A DNA stretch of 32,318 bases. Source: Propionimicrobium sp963511305 (GTDB lineage: Bacteria > Actinomycetota > Actinomycetes > Propionibacteriales > Propionibacteriaceae). Made by a program: the position numbers and the translations under genes. The stretch covers positions 1 through 32,318 of the forward strand of contig CAUPIJ010000022.1 of assembly GCA_963511305.1 (NCBI GenBank), read 5' to 3'. Below, piece by piece: positions 14,307-22,477 of this stretch; positions within the stretch are counted from its first letter, which is position 1; every line of letters begins with the position of its first letter. Below the pieces are notes generated by a model. That model saw nothing but the letters and a program-made list of their open reading frames with translations, was not told the origin of the DNA and ran no database searches.

Positions 14307-16151
14307 ATGCCTAAATTGCGCTCGCAAACAACCATGGAAGGCCGTCTAATGGCAGGCGCCAGAGCTCTCTGGCGCGCCACAGGAATGACCGACGACGACT
14401 TCGGCAAGCCAATCATTGCGATCGCCAACTCGTTCACGCAGTTCGTGCCGGGCCATGTCGGCCTGCGTGACGTGGGCAAGATCGTTGCCGACGCGGTCTA
14501 CGAGGCCGGTGGCGTCGCACGCGAGTTCAACACCATCGCCATTGACGACGGCATCGCGATGGGCCACGACGGCATGCTCTACTCGCTGCCAAGCCGCGAA
14601 ATCATCGCCGACAGCGTCGAGTACATGGTCAATGCGCACAAGGCCGACGCCCTGGTATGCATCAGCAACTGCGACAAGATCACTCCCGGAATGCTGATCG
14701 CGGCCATGCGCCTGAACCTCCCGACGATCTTCGTCTCGGGCGGCGCGATGGAATCCGGCCAGCCCATGACCTACGACGACGGCTCCAAGAACAAAGGGCT
14801 CGACCTCATCGACCCGATGATGGCGTCGGTCAGCGACGACATCTCTGACGACGAGCTTGACCGCATGGAGCGTCTGGCCTGCCCGACCTGCGGTTCCTGC
14901 TCCGGCATGTTCACCGCAAACTCAATGAACTGCCTGACCGAGGCCCTCGGCCTGTCGCTACCGGGTAATGGCACCACGCTGGCGACGCACGCCTGGCGCA
15001 AGGAGCTGTTCGTCGAGGCGGGCAAGCGCATCGTCGAGCTCTCGAAGCGCTACTACCGCGACGAGGACGAGTCGGTGCTGCCGCGTTCCATCGCCACCTT
15101 CGAGGCATTCAGCAACGCGATGACCATGGACATCGCGATGGGTGGCTCCACCAACACGATCCTGCACCTGCTGGCCACTGCGCAGGAGGCCCAGGTGGGC
15201 TTCACCCAGGACGACATCGACGAGCTCAGCCTGCACGTGCCGTGCATCTGCAAGGTGGCGCCGAACTCCAAGGAATACTGGATTGAGAACGTCCACCGGG
15301 CGGGCGGCATCCCCGCCATCCTTGGCGAGCTGAACCGCACCGGTCTGCTTAAGCCCAACGTCCATTCGGTGCACCACGACAGCCTGCAGAGCTTCCTAGA
15401 CGACTGGGATATTCGCGGCGGCAAGGCCACCGATGCGGCCAAGCGTCTGTTCCACGCAGCGCCTGGCGGCGTCCGCACCACCGAGATGTTCTCGCAAGAC
15501 AAGACCTGGGAGACCCTCGACCTGGACGCCGAGAACGGCTGCATCCGCTCGGTTGAGCACGCTTACACCGCCGACGGCGGCCTGGCCATTCTGAAGGGCA
15601 ACATCGCTGTCGACGGCTGCGTAGTCAAGACCGCGGGTGTCCCAGAAGAACAGTGGGTTTTCTCCGGCCCTGCCAAGGTCACCGAGTCGCAGGAGGAGGC
15701 CGTCGACGCTATTCTGAACGGCCGCATTGAGGCCGGCGACGTCGTGGTGGTTCGCTACGAGGGCCCGAAGGGCGGCCCTGGCATGCAGGAGATGCTCTAC
15801 CCCACCAGCTATCTGAAGGGCGTCGGGCTCGGCCCGAAGTGCGCGCTGATCACTGACGGCCGTTTCTCGGGCGGCTCGAGTGGTCTTTCGCTAGGCCATA
15901 TCAGCCCGGAGGCCGCGTCTGGCGGCAACATCGGCCTGGTGCGCGACGGCGATATCATCACCATCAATATCCCCGAGCGCTCCATCAACGTGGAGGTCAG
16001 CGACGAGGAGCTGGCTGCCCGCCGCGCCAAGCAGGACAAGATCGGTTGGCAGCCCGCCAATCGCGACCGCAAGGTCAGTAACGCGCTTAAGGTCTTCGCG
16101 CTGCTGGCCCAAAGCGCAGACAAGGGCGCCGCGCGTCGCCAGCTCGACTGA
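14307..16151 (+). CDS. ilvD: Dihydroxy-acid dehydratase
   Basis: A 614-residue enzyme of branched-chain amino acid synthesis, converting 2,3-dihydroxy-isovalerate and -methylvalerate to the 2-keto acids. It aligns over its whole length with E. coli IlvD. Iron-sulfur ligands are visible as Cys122 (SNCDKITPG) and Cys195 (CPTCGSCSGMFTANS), and the Mg site as Asp81 (IDDGIAMGH). The near-identity around MPKLRSQTTMEGR, NSFTQFVPGH and KGGPGMQEMLYPTS favours IlvD over the related sugar-acid dehydratases. GGAGG lies five bases before the ATG. The 196-base upstream gap shows no T-box or leader peptide that I can recognise. GC is distinctly higher than in the acid-sugar region. Confidence 0.95.
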   Translation: MPKLRSQTTMEGRLMAGARALWRATGMTDDDFGKPIIAIANSFTQFVPGHVGLRDVGKIVADAVYEAGGVAREFNTIAIDDGIAMGHDGMLYSLPSREIIADSVEYMVNAHKADALVCISNCDKITPGMLIAAMRLNLPTIFVSGGAMESGQPMTYDDGSKNKGLDLIDPMMASVSDDISDDELDRMERLACPTCGSCSGMFTANSMNCLTEALGLSLPGNGTTLATHAWRKELFVEAGKRIVELSKRYYRDEDESVLPRSIATFEAFSNAMTMDIAMGGSTNTILHLLATAQEAQVGFTQDDIDELSLHVPCICKVAPNSKEYWIENVHRAGGIPAILGELNRTGLLKPNVHSVHHDSLQSFLDDWDIRGGKATDAAKRLFHAAPGGVRTTEMFSQDKTWETLDLDAENGCIRSVEHAYTADGGLAILKGNIAVDGCVVKTAGVPEEQWVFSGPAKVTESQEEAVDAILNGRIEAGDVVVVRYEGPKGGPGMQEMLYPTSYLKGVGLGPKCALITDGRFSGGSSGLSLGHISPEAASGGNIGLVRDGDIITINIPERSINVEVSDEELAARRAKQDKIGWQPANRDRKVSNALKVFALLAQSADKGAARRQLD

Positions 16152-16165
16152 TTAGCTAGACTGCG

Positions 16166-16234
16166 CAGGGCAGGCAGCCGAACCAGCTCCCGATTTTTTA
16201 GCCGATGGAAGCGCTTGGCCGCCTGCCCTGTTTT
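16166..16234. terminator. Terminator between convergent ilvD and lacI-type genes
   Basis: CAGGGCAGGCAGCC (16166-16179) pairs with GGCCGCCTGCCCTG (16217-16230) with one mismatch, followed by TTTT. The 37-base loop is long, but the GC-rich stem and position between convergent genes support a terminator working mainly for ilvD. Confidence 0.65.
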
Positions 16235-17246
16235 ATGGCCTGATCTCGCCCGAACCGCGAAGCTCGAATCCAGTGGGTACGACTATGGTCTCGGCGGGCC
16301 CGTCTATTTCGCCGTTCATGCGGGCGAACAGCCGCTCGGCAGCGATCTGCCCGATCCTGGCCGGATCCTGCGTGATCGCCGTCAGCCCAACCCTGAACAA
16401 CTCGGCGTGCGGCAGGTCATCGAACGAGACCACGGCGATCTTCTCGCTCAACCCAAGATCGTGCAACGCGCGCAGCGCACCCACGCAGAGCTGGTTCTGC
16501 GCAGCAAAGATCGCAGTCGGCGGCTGCGGGCCGGTGAGCAGCTCGTGGACGGCCATCCGCGCACCTTCTTCTCCGTAGATATTGGAGCGGACGAGCCTTT
16601 CCGGCACCTCGAGCCCGGCCTCTTGCATGGCTTGCACGAAGCCCGCTCGACGCCTCCTTTCGGTCTGGATGATTTCGCGATCACCCAAGAACGCGATCTG
16701 CCGGTGACCCTGCGAAATTAGGTGTCTGGTGGCTCGGAGCGCGCCCTGATGGTTGTCGGAGACGACCGCATCGAAACGGTTTCCGTCGACTTCGCGGTCG
16801 AAAGCCACGATCGGGCGCTGCCCCATTAACTCTTGCAGCCACACCTGATCGCCGACTAGCGGCGAGTAGACCAGGCCGTCGATCTGCCGGTTGGCGAGCA
16901 CCCCTGCCCGCTGGCGCTGAGTTTTCTGATCGTCGTTGGAGCTCATCGCGAGCACCGTGGAGGAATGTTCGGCAGCCACTTCTTCGAGGGCGGCGTGGAT
17001 GGCGGCGTCGAAGGGGTTGGCGACAGAGGAAACCAGCAGCCCTACCGTGCGGGAGCGCCGATCGGAGCGCCGCAGAGCCTGGGCCTGGCGGTCGACTTGA
17101 TAGCCGGTTTCCGAGACGGCGTCCTGCACGAGCCTGACGGTGTCCGCTGCGACACCAGGCTCTTCGTTGATAACTCGCGAGACTGTCTTGAGACTAACAC
17201 CGGCCAAGGCAGCGACCTCACGCATGGTCACGCGTCTATTGCTCAT
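16233..17246 (-). CDS. LacI-family transcriptional regulator of the sugar porter/fructokinase operon
   Basis: A 337-residue LacI regulator. The helix-turn-helix and hinge are at 8-60 (VTMREVAALAGVSLKTVSRVINE), and the periplasmic-binding-like sugar domain follows, with GLLVSSVANPF, FDREVDGNRFDAVVSDN, and VVSFDDLPHAEL near the end. The frame opens upstream to 17333, but family alignment puts the start at the ATG at 17246, just ahead of the HTH; the ribosome binding site (CGGAAT) is weak. It is divergent from the sugar porter gene, and the palindrome GACAACGTTGTC between them is the likely operator, so the regulator probably represses transporter and kinase until the sugar is present. Confidence 0.9.
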   Translation of the reverse strand: MSNRRVTMREVAALAGVSLKTVSRVINEEPGVAADTVRLVQDAVSETGYQVDRQAQALRRSDRRSRTVGLLVSSVANPFDAAIHAALEEVAAEHSSTVLAMSSNDDQKTQRQRAGVLANRQIDGLVYSPLVGDQVWLQELMGQRPIVAFDREVDGNRFDAVVSDNHQGALRATRHLISQGHRQIAFLGDREIIQTERRRRAGFVQAMQEAGLEVPERLVRSNIYGEEGARMAVHELLTGPQPPTAIFAAQNQLCVGALRALHDLGLSEKIAVVSFDDLPHAELFRVGLTAITQDPARIGQIAAERLFARMNGEIDGPAETIVVPTGFELRGSGEIRP

Positions 17247-17328
17247 ATTCCGAGTATGCCAGAAATTCTTGGCAACTAATGCAACTCCATTGCCGAGGCA
17301 ATCCATGTCCACTATTGTCCCATTCATA

Positions 17329-17340
17329 GACAACGTTGTC
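17329..17340. promoter_or_regulatory. LacI-type operator between regulator and sugar porter
   Basis: GACAACGTTGTC is a perfect 12-bp palindrome with the central CG typical of LacI-family operators. A further GTTGTC half-site starts at 17350. The site is 62 bases upstream of the porter start and 82 bases upstream of the regulator start. Confidence 0.65.
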
Positions 17341-17402
17341 AGTCAGCGCGTTGTCATTCCAAGTCCCTACTAGCGATGGTTTGCCACCGCGAAAGGAAAA
17401 TC

Positions 17403-18797
17403 ATGACTAGTGAAATAACTTCACCCACAAAGCAAGGCGCAACCGGAGTCGTGCTCCGAAGCGCGCTGGTTGCTTCTCTCGGAGGCCTAATCTTCGGATT
17501 TGACACCGCAGTCATCTCCGGCACCACCTCCTCTCTGGAAAGGGTCTTCGGCCTGGACAGCTTCGGTCTGGGCATCGCCGTTTCCAGTGCGACGATCGGC
17601 ACGATCTTTGGCGCGATCTTCGCCGGCTCGCTCGCCGACCGCTACGGCCGCAAGAAGATGCTTTTCGCCATCGGCCTGCTCTTCCTGATCGGCGGGCTCG
17701 GCACAGCCCTCGCCCCGGCCAGCGCGTACTGGCTATTCCTGTTGTGCAGGGTGCTCGGCGGCATCGGCGTTGGCATGTCCAGCGTCTGCGCGCCTATCTA
17801 CACCGCCGAGATCGCGCCCGCGGCGCAGCGCGGCAGGCTAGTCGGCCTCGTGCAGTTCAACATCGTGCTCGGCATCCTGGTGGCCTACGCATCCAACGCG
17901 CTGATCCGGGCGATCGTCTCCGGGCCCGAAGCCTGGCGCTGGATGCTCGGGGTGATGGCGCTGCCATCGGCGATCTTCCTGCTGTTGCTATTCACCGTCC
18001 CCGAGACGCCGCGCTGGCTGCTGAGCCAGGGCCGCGACGATGAGGCAATTGCGATCAGCCGTAGGCTGTGCCGCACCGAGGAAGAATCTGATTTCGAGAT
18101 CGCTGAGATCAGGCAGCAGCTGGCAGCAGACGCCAAGAAACAGCGCGTTCCTTTCTTCACCAAGCGCTACCGCAAGGTGATTCTGATGGCCATCTGCATC
18201 GCCATGTTCAACCAGCTATCTGGCATCAACGCGATCCTCTACTACGCCCCGATGGTCATGCAGCAAGCAGGCGCCGGCGAGGACGTCTCGTACCTAATGT
18301 CGATCGCCGTCGGCTTCATGAACCTGATCGCAACGATGACCGCGCTGACCGTCATCGACAAGCTCGGCCGACGCACCCTGATGCTGGTCGGCTCGATCGG
18401 CTATCTGATCAGCCTGGGCTTCCTGGCGGGCGTCATGTTCGTCTTCGAGGGCAACTTCACCTCGACTTCCTCGGTCATGGTTCTAGTCGGCCTGATGGTC
18501 TTCATCGCCGCGCACGCATTCGGCCAGGGCTCGGTCATCTGGGTATTCATTTCGGAGATCTTCCCCAACCAGGTTCGCGGACGTGGCCAGTCGCTGGGCT
18601 CGACCACGCACTGGATCTTCGCGGCGATCACCTCGTTCGCTTTCCCGTCGATGATCGAGCTGCTTGGCGGCGGCTTCAGCTTCCTGATCTTCTTCGCCTG
18701 CATGGCTTGCCAGCTCATCTGGGTAGTTAAGATTATGCCTGAGACCAAGGGCGTCCCGCTCGAGGAAATGGCTGACAAGCTCGGCATCGAGAAGTAG
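17403..18797 (+). CDS. MFS sugar porter (SP family)
   Basis: A 464-residue transporter with about 12 hydrophobic segments and the sugar porter signatures: FGFDTAVISG in TM1, the ADRYGRKKML loop after TM2, PETPRWL after TM6, NQLSGINAILYYAP in TM7 and the terminal PETKGVPLEEM. It resembles proton-coupled xylose, galactose, arabinose and inositol importers; the sugar is not determined. AAAGGA lies six bases before the ATG at 17403, and the earlier in-frame start at 17376 lacks one. A fructokinase-like gene follows by eight bases, so fructose or another free hexose is the likely cargo. LacI-type control is suggested by the palindrome upstream. Confidence 0.9.
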   Translation: MTSEITSPTKQGATGVVLRSALVASLGGLIFGFDTAVISGTTSSLERVFGLDSFGLGIAVSSATIGTIFGAIFAGSLADRYGRKKMLFAIGLLFLIGGLGTALAPASAYWLFLLCRVLGGIGVGMSSVCAPIYTAEIAPAAQRGRLVGLVQFNIVLGILVAYASNALIRAIVSGPEAWRWMLGVMALPSAIFLLLLFTVPETPRWLLSQGRDDEAIAISRRLCRTEEESDFEIAEIRQQLAADAKKQRVPFFTKRYRKVILMAICIAMFNQLSGINAILYYAPMVMQQAGAGEDVSYLMSIAVGFMNLIATMTALTVIDKLGRRTLMLVGSIGYLISLGFLAGVMFVFEGNFTSTSSVMVLVGLMVFIAAHAFGQGSVIWVFISEIFPNQVRGRGQSLGSTTHWIFAAITSFAFPSMIELLGGGFSFLIFFACMACQLIWVVKIMPETKGVPLEEMADKLGIEK

Positions 18798-18805
18798 GGG
18801 TTGAA

Positions 18806-19756
18806 ATGACTAACAACAAACCTGTTCTTTGTCTCGGCGAAGCCCTGATCGACGTCATCAGCCGCGCGGACGCACCCACCGAGGAACACGTTGGAGGCAG
18901 CCCGCTAAACGTTGCGTGCGGCATCGCACAGCTCGGCCATCCGACGCAGATGGCGTCATGGTGGGGCGACGACGAGCGCGGAAACAACATCGAGGATCAC
19001 CTGACTAGGGCAAACGTCAAGATCATCGAGGGTAGCAACAAGGCTGTCAAGACACCGATCGCTGACGCCAAAGTGAACGCGGACGGCCAGGCCACCTACG
19101 AGTTCGAGCTCGACTGGCAGGTCCCGACGCTGCCGAACCCGGACGAGATCTCACACCTGCACATCGGCAGCTTCTCTGCGACGCTGGAGCCGGGCGCGCA
19201 GGACGTCAAGAATGCGGTCGAGAGCGCGGTCGGAACCGTCAGCTATGACCCGAACGCCCGCCCGTCCATCATGGGCGATCACGAGGACGTAATCTATCAG
19301 GTCGAGGATCTGATCAGTAAGTCCGACCTGGTCAAAGCCAGCGACGAGGATCTTGCCTGGTTTTATGGCAAGAACACTCCCGTCGAGGAAGTGATGCGCC
19401 GTTGGCTGTCGCTGGGTGCGAGCATGGTGGTGGTCACTCGAGGACCTTGGGGCGCATACGCGAAGCTGACGGGCGACCGGGACATGCTGGTAGTCGACCC
19501 GCTGAACGTCAAGGTAGCCGATACGGTTGGCGCGGGAGATTCGTTCATGGCCGGCCTGATCTCCGGCCTGCTCGATGCCGGTCTGCTTGGCAGCGCCGAA
19601 GCCAAGGAAAGGCTGAAGCGATCCCGCCTTTCCGACGTCTGGAAGGCCCTGCACCGTGCGGTAATCACCTCTGGGATCACCGTCAGCAAGGCCGGCGCCT
19701 ACTCCCCGACCATGGAGCAGGTGAATAAGGTACGCGAATCCGACCCGCTGCTTTAA
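18806..19756 (+). CDS. PfkB-family carbohydrate kinase, fructokinase-like
   Basis: A 316-residue ribokinase-fold kinase. The N-terminal GEALIDVI and GGSPLNVACG form the sugar-binding part, and DTVGAGDSFMAG (about 237-248) carries the anion hole and catalytic Asp. Similarity is greatest to bacterial fructokinases (ScrK type), which make fructose 6-phosphate. It is translated eight bases after the sugar porter with GGGG upstream of the ATG, giving a minimal uptake-and-phosphorylate operon under the divergent LacI regulator. No invertase or other glycosidase accompanies it, so a free sugar is likely taken up. 2-Keto-3-deoxygluconate or another sugar cannot be ruled out. Confidence 0.85.
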   Translation: MTNNKPVLCLGEALIDVISRADAPTEEHVGGSPLNVACGIAQLGHPTQMASWWGDDERGNNIEDHLTRANVKIIEGSNKAVKTPIADAKVNADGQATYEFELDWQVPTLPNPDEISHLHIGSFSATLEPGAQDVKNAVESAVGTVSYDPNARPSIMGDHEDVIYQVEDLISKSDLVKASDEDLAWFYGKNTPVEEVMRRWLSLGASMVVVTRGPWGAYAKLTGDRDMLVVDPLNVKVADTVGAGDSFMAGLISGLLDAGLLGSAEAKERLKRSRLSDVWKALHRAVITSGITVSKAGAYSPTMEQVNKVRESDPLL

Positions 19757-19829
19757 AGGATCGGCTAACAATATAAAAATACTGTCAACGGTAGAATTGA
19801 GTTGCCCGATTAGTTTTGAGGGGAACTTG

Positions 19830-20723
19830 ATGCCTGCCAAGTGGACAAATAAGAGGACTCTGCTAGCCGCTGGCTGCCTACTGATGGCCATCGTGCTAGC
19901 AGTTGTCCTGTCTAAGACAGTTTTTCGCACCGCCGACGTCACCTCCAGCCCAGACAACGGCATCGAGCTGAGCACGCCCACTGCCTCTACTAGCTCGGTC
20001 AACCCCTCGCCCAGCCCGGCTCAAGATGCCTGCCACGACACTAGGCTCGTCACGCCGCCCGAGGACACCGCAGAGAAGCTAGAGAAAATCGCAGCCGACC
20101 ACGGCGTCACCATGGAGGCGGCCTGGTACGACCCGGAAAAGGGCGTCGTGCGGGTTGGTGAGAAGAATGGCCTGCCAGCCTGGTCCACCATCAAGGTGCC
20201 GATCGCCCTGGCGATAGCCCAGCAGGGCAAAGGGGACGAGATGGCCGGAGCCATCTCTGCTTCGCTCCATGACTCAGACAACGACACTGCTGCGCAACTG
20301 TGGTCTGCTCTGTCAGGCTCGCAATTTGAGCGGGCACAAATCGTGGACGACCTTTTTGTCTCGGTGGGGGATAAGACAACCAAGATCGACGGCCAGGGTT
20401 ATTTCGGTTTAACGCTTTGGGACGTCGCCGACCAGGTCACTTTCTTAAAGCAGATGCCGTGCGTCTCCGGGGCCGATCAGATCATCGGGGACATGTCGAA
20501 CATCAGGGAGGATCTGCGCTGGGGCATCGGACAGCTACCAAACCCCGTCTTCAAGGGAGGCTGGGGCCTTGACAACGGGGTATACACCTCCCGCCAGCTT
20601 GGCTGGTTCACCACAGAAGACGGCGACCGCGTCCTGCTGGCCATCGCGCTCAGCTGCCCCGACCACGAGACCGGCAGCAAAGCGCTGACCGAGATGGCCA
20701 AAGCGTTCGCTAAGGATTCCTGA
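19830..20723 (+). CDS. Membrane-anchored class A beta-lactamase-fold serine hydrolase (copy 1)
   Basis: A 297-residue exported protein: an N-terminal hydrophobic anchor (about 11-27), a Ser/Thr/Pro-rich linker (35-65), then a penicillin-recognising serine hydrolase domain. The three family motifs are Ser119-Thr-Ile-Lys122, Ser149-Asp-Asn151 and Lys242-Gly-Gly. The gap between the first two is 30 residues where class A beta-lactamases have about 60, and nothing like the omega-loop Glu166 motif follows the SDN box. Cys68 and Cys211 have counterparts in copy 2 and may form a disulfide. GAGGGG precedes the ATG. I infer a cell-wall-related peptidase, sensor or slow beta-lactam binder rather than a true resistance enzyme. 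Its end overlaps the convergent membrane protein gene by 14 bases. Confidence 0.75.
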   Translation: MPAKWTNKRTLLAAGCLLMAIVLAVVLSKTVFRTADVTSSPDNGIELSTPTASTSSVNPSPSPAQDACHDTRLVTPPEDTAEKLEKIAADHGVTMEAAWYDPEKGVVRVGEKNGLPAWSTIKVPIALAIAQQGKGDEMAGAISASLHDSDNDTAAQLWSALSGSQFERAQIVDDLFVSVGDKTTKIDGQGYFGLTLWDVADQVTFLKQMPCVSGADQIIGDMSNIREDLRWGIGQLPNPVFKGGWGLDNGVYTSRQLGWFTTEDGDRVLLAIALSCPDHETGSKALTEMAKAFAKDS

Positions 20724-21462
20724 TCCACACGCTCGCGTTATTGCCACCGGTGCACAACCCGACGCCATCATGGGTGGTGCAGTTCATCTGATAGTCCTGG
20801 CCAGTGGTCGGGCTGTAGACGTTAACCGTGCCGTCGCCCTCTCTGTCGTACGCCCTCTTGACGTTGTCAGCGAACGGGCAGCTGGTTACCCCGTTTACCA
20901 TTAAGCCGTCACCGCAGGTTTGGGTGGCGCCGCTTGGCGGCCAGTCAACTGATTCGCTGGGTGATGCGGTTGGCACCTGCTTGAGAGACTTGCTAGCTGA
21001 GGGATTGGACGAAGCCGATTTCGGCCCGGAATAGGGGGAAGTAGAAAATGAAGGCACGTAATCTGGCTTTTCGTCAGACCCCGTTAAGGCCTCGTACGCG
21101 AAGAAACCCAGCACCCCCACAATCGCCACCGCGACGATGATGATCAGCGCCTTGGTCAGGCCGCTCATATTCTTTGCCGGCTCTTCCTCATGCTCCTGGT
21201 TCGGGTAACCCTGGAATTGCGGGTTAACGAACTGCTGGTTGGGCTGGTTTAGATAGCCCTGATACGGGTACGGCTGGTTTGGATACCGCTGGGGCGGATA
21301 AGGCTGGTAGGGGTAAGGCCTGGTCGGGTACTGCTGGTTCTGATGCGGTTGGTACGGATAGCCCTGACCCGGATCTTGCTGGTCGCCCTGCGGATTCTGG
21401 CCTCCCCACTGATCGCCTTGCCCTCCGCTGCCCTGCGGAAAATTCTGCTGGCCGTCACTCAT
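20710..21462 (-). CDS. Membrane protein with Pro/Gln/Tyr-rich N-terminus and extracellular Cys domain
   Basis: A 250-residue protein in four parts: a cytoplasmic low-complexity region (1-90) rich in Pro, Gln, Tyr and Asn with short repeats of the YPYQPYP/YPNQ type; a transmembrane helix (about 104-123); a Ser/Pro/Thr-rich spacer (135-178); and a C-terminal extracellular domain (180-250) with four cysteines (183, 195, 228, 237) including GVTSCPFADNV and VYSPTTGQDYQMNC. This last domain is a recurring actinobacterial secreted module of unknown role. GGAG precedes the ATG by about six bases. It lies between two related serine hydrolase genes, converging on one and diverging from the other, which hints at a shared cell-envelope function. 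Confidence 0.75.
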   Translation of the reverse strand: MSDGQQNFPQGSGGQGDQWGGQNPQGDQQDPGQGYPYQPHQNQQYPTRPYPYQPYPPQRYPNQPYPYQGYLNQPNQQFVNPQFQGYPNQEHEEEPAKNMSGLTKALIIIVAVAIVGVLGFFAYEALTGSDEKPDYVPSFSTSPYSGPKSASSNPSASKSLKQVPTASPSESVDWPPSGATQTCGDGLMVNGVTSCPFADNVKRAYDREGDGTVNVYSPTTGQDYQMNCTTHDGVGLCTGGNNASVWIRNP

Positions 21463-21534
21463 GCCGACTCCATGCTCGTTTAAAGATAGTCTTTACCTAA
21501 ACTATCAACATCGATCTTGGACGGGGGATGTCAC

Positions 21535-22413
21535 GTGTCTGATAAGCAGAAGTTTCTGGCGGTATTGATACTTCTGCCGACGCTTTTGCTGACGCTCCTG
21601 GCGATCGTCATTATTGGCACTACAAAATCTACCCTGACTATTCCCGCTGAGCCGCCCGCCGAAACCCAGCCAGCTACAACCGCCAGTCCCGAGCCCGTTC
21701 CGGTTCGACTACCCCTGGCATGCGACGGCACAGCTCTGGGATCACCTCCGGAGGGCTTCGCATCGGCACTCCAGGATATGGCTGCTTCGGGCGTCGAGGT
21801 TCAGGCTGCCTGGCTGAATACCGAGGGGACGGTAGAGAGGGGCGGGACGCAAGAAACGATGCCAGCCTGGTCTACCGCCAAGGTGCCCGTCGCCCTGGCG
21901 GCAGCCCAGGCGGGCATGGACGACCAGCTATCTTGGCAGATCTCCGCCTCGCTGCGCAGCTCGGATAATGCTGCCGCAGCCGCCGTGTGGAACTCGCTCG
22001 GCCAAAACGATTCGCAACGCGCCGCCGCAACAACACGGGTGTTTCGCGAGGCCGGCGATGATAACACCACCGTGCCCGAAACCGCCCTTCGACCAGGATT
22101 CAGCGTCTTCGGCCAGACCAGGTGGGACGTCCAAGATCAGTTCGCTTTCCTTTTGCAGCTGCCCTGCATGGCCGGCTCTGACGCGGTGATAGAGAACATG
22201 GCCAACATCGACCAGGGGCAGAGATGGGGCCTAGGCACCCTGCCAGGCGCCGTATTCAAGGGCGGATGGGGCCCTGACCAGGACGGATATGTGGTTCGAC
22301 AGTTCGGCTGGTTCGAGAACAACGGCAGAGTGCCGGTGGCCATATCGGTTCGAGCATCGAGCTTCGAGCAGGGCACGTCCGCACTTAGCCAGATCGCGGC
22401 AAGCCTGCAGTAA
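21535..22413 (+). CDS. Membrane-anchored class A beta-lactamase-fold serine hydrolase (copy 2)
   Basis: A 292-residue paralogue of the hydrolase at 19830-20723. A hydrophobic anchor (about 7-28) and a Pro/Glu/Thr-rich linker are followed by the catalytic domain with Ser113-Thr-Ala-Lys116, Ser143-Asp-Asn145 and Lys242-Gly-Gly. The SxxK-to-SDN distance is again 30 residues, and the WGxGxLP...FKGGWG segment is shared with copy 1, as are Cys63 and Cys211. No clear Glu166-type motif is seen. I chose the GTG at 21535, preceded by GGGGGA at six bases; an in-frame TTG at 21517 is possible but lacks a site. A strong terminator follows the stop. Product role as for copy 1: probably envelope-related, not proven. 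Confidence 0.75.
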   Translation: MSDKQKFLAVLILLPTLLLTLLAIVIIGTTKSTLTIPAEPPAETQPATTASPEPVPVRLPLACDGTALGSPPEGFASALQDMAASGVEVQAAWLNTEGTVERGGTQETMPAWSTAKVPVALAAAQAGMDDQLSWQISASLRSSDNAAAAAVWNSLGQNDSQRAAATTRVFREAGDDNTTVPETALRPGFSVFGQTRWDVQDQFAFLLQLPCMAGSDAVIENMANIDQGQRWGLGTLPGAVFKGGWGPDQDGYVVRQFGWFENNGRVPVAISVRASSFEQGTSALSQIAASLQ

Positions 22414-22428
22414 GGCTACGAGCCATTA

Positions 22429-22468
22429 AACAAAAAGTGACGAGGCAGATGCCTCGTCACTTTTTGTT
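22429..22468. terminator. Bidirectional rho-independent terminator
   Basis: AACAAAAAGTGACGAGGCA (22429-22447) and TGCCTCGTCACTTTTTGTT (22450-22468) are perfectly complementary over 19 bp. A/T runs at both ends let it serve the plus-strand serine hydrolase and the minus-strand aldolase. Confidence 0.93.
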
Positions 22469-22477
22469 AGCAGAATT

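Noticed and set aside
14346..16123. Long open frames antisense and out of frame to ilvD
   Set aside because: They arise from the high-GC third positions of ilvD, resemble no family I know, and overlap a gene that aligns over its full length with IlvD.
14307..16151. ilvD as a sugar-acid dehydratase belonging to the acid-sugar system
   Set aside because: The sequence follows E. coli IlvD closely throughout, including regions that differ in sugar-acid dehydratases.
19830..22413. The two SxxK/SDN/KGG proteins as beta-lactamase resistance genes
   Set aside because: No deacylating Glu in an omega loop, shortened core between motifs, and membrane anchoring; resistance is not supported.
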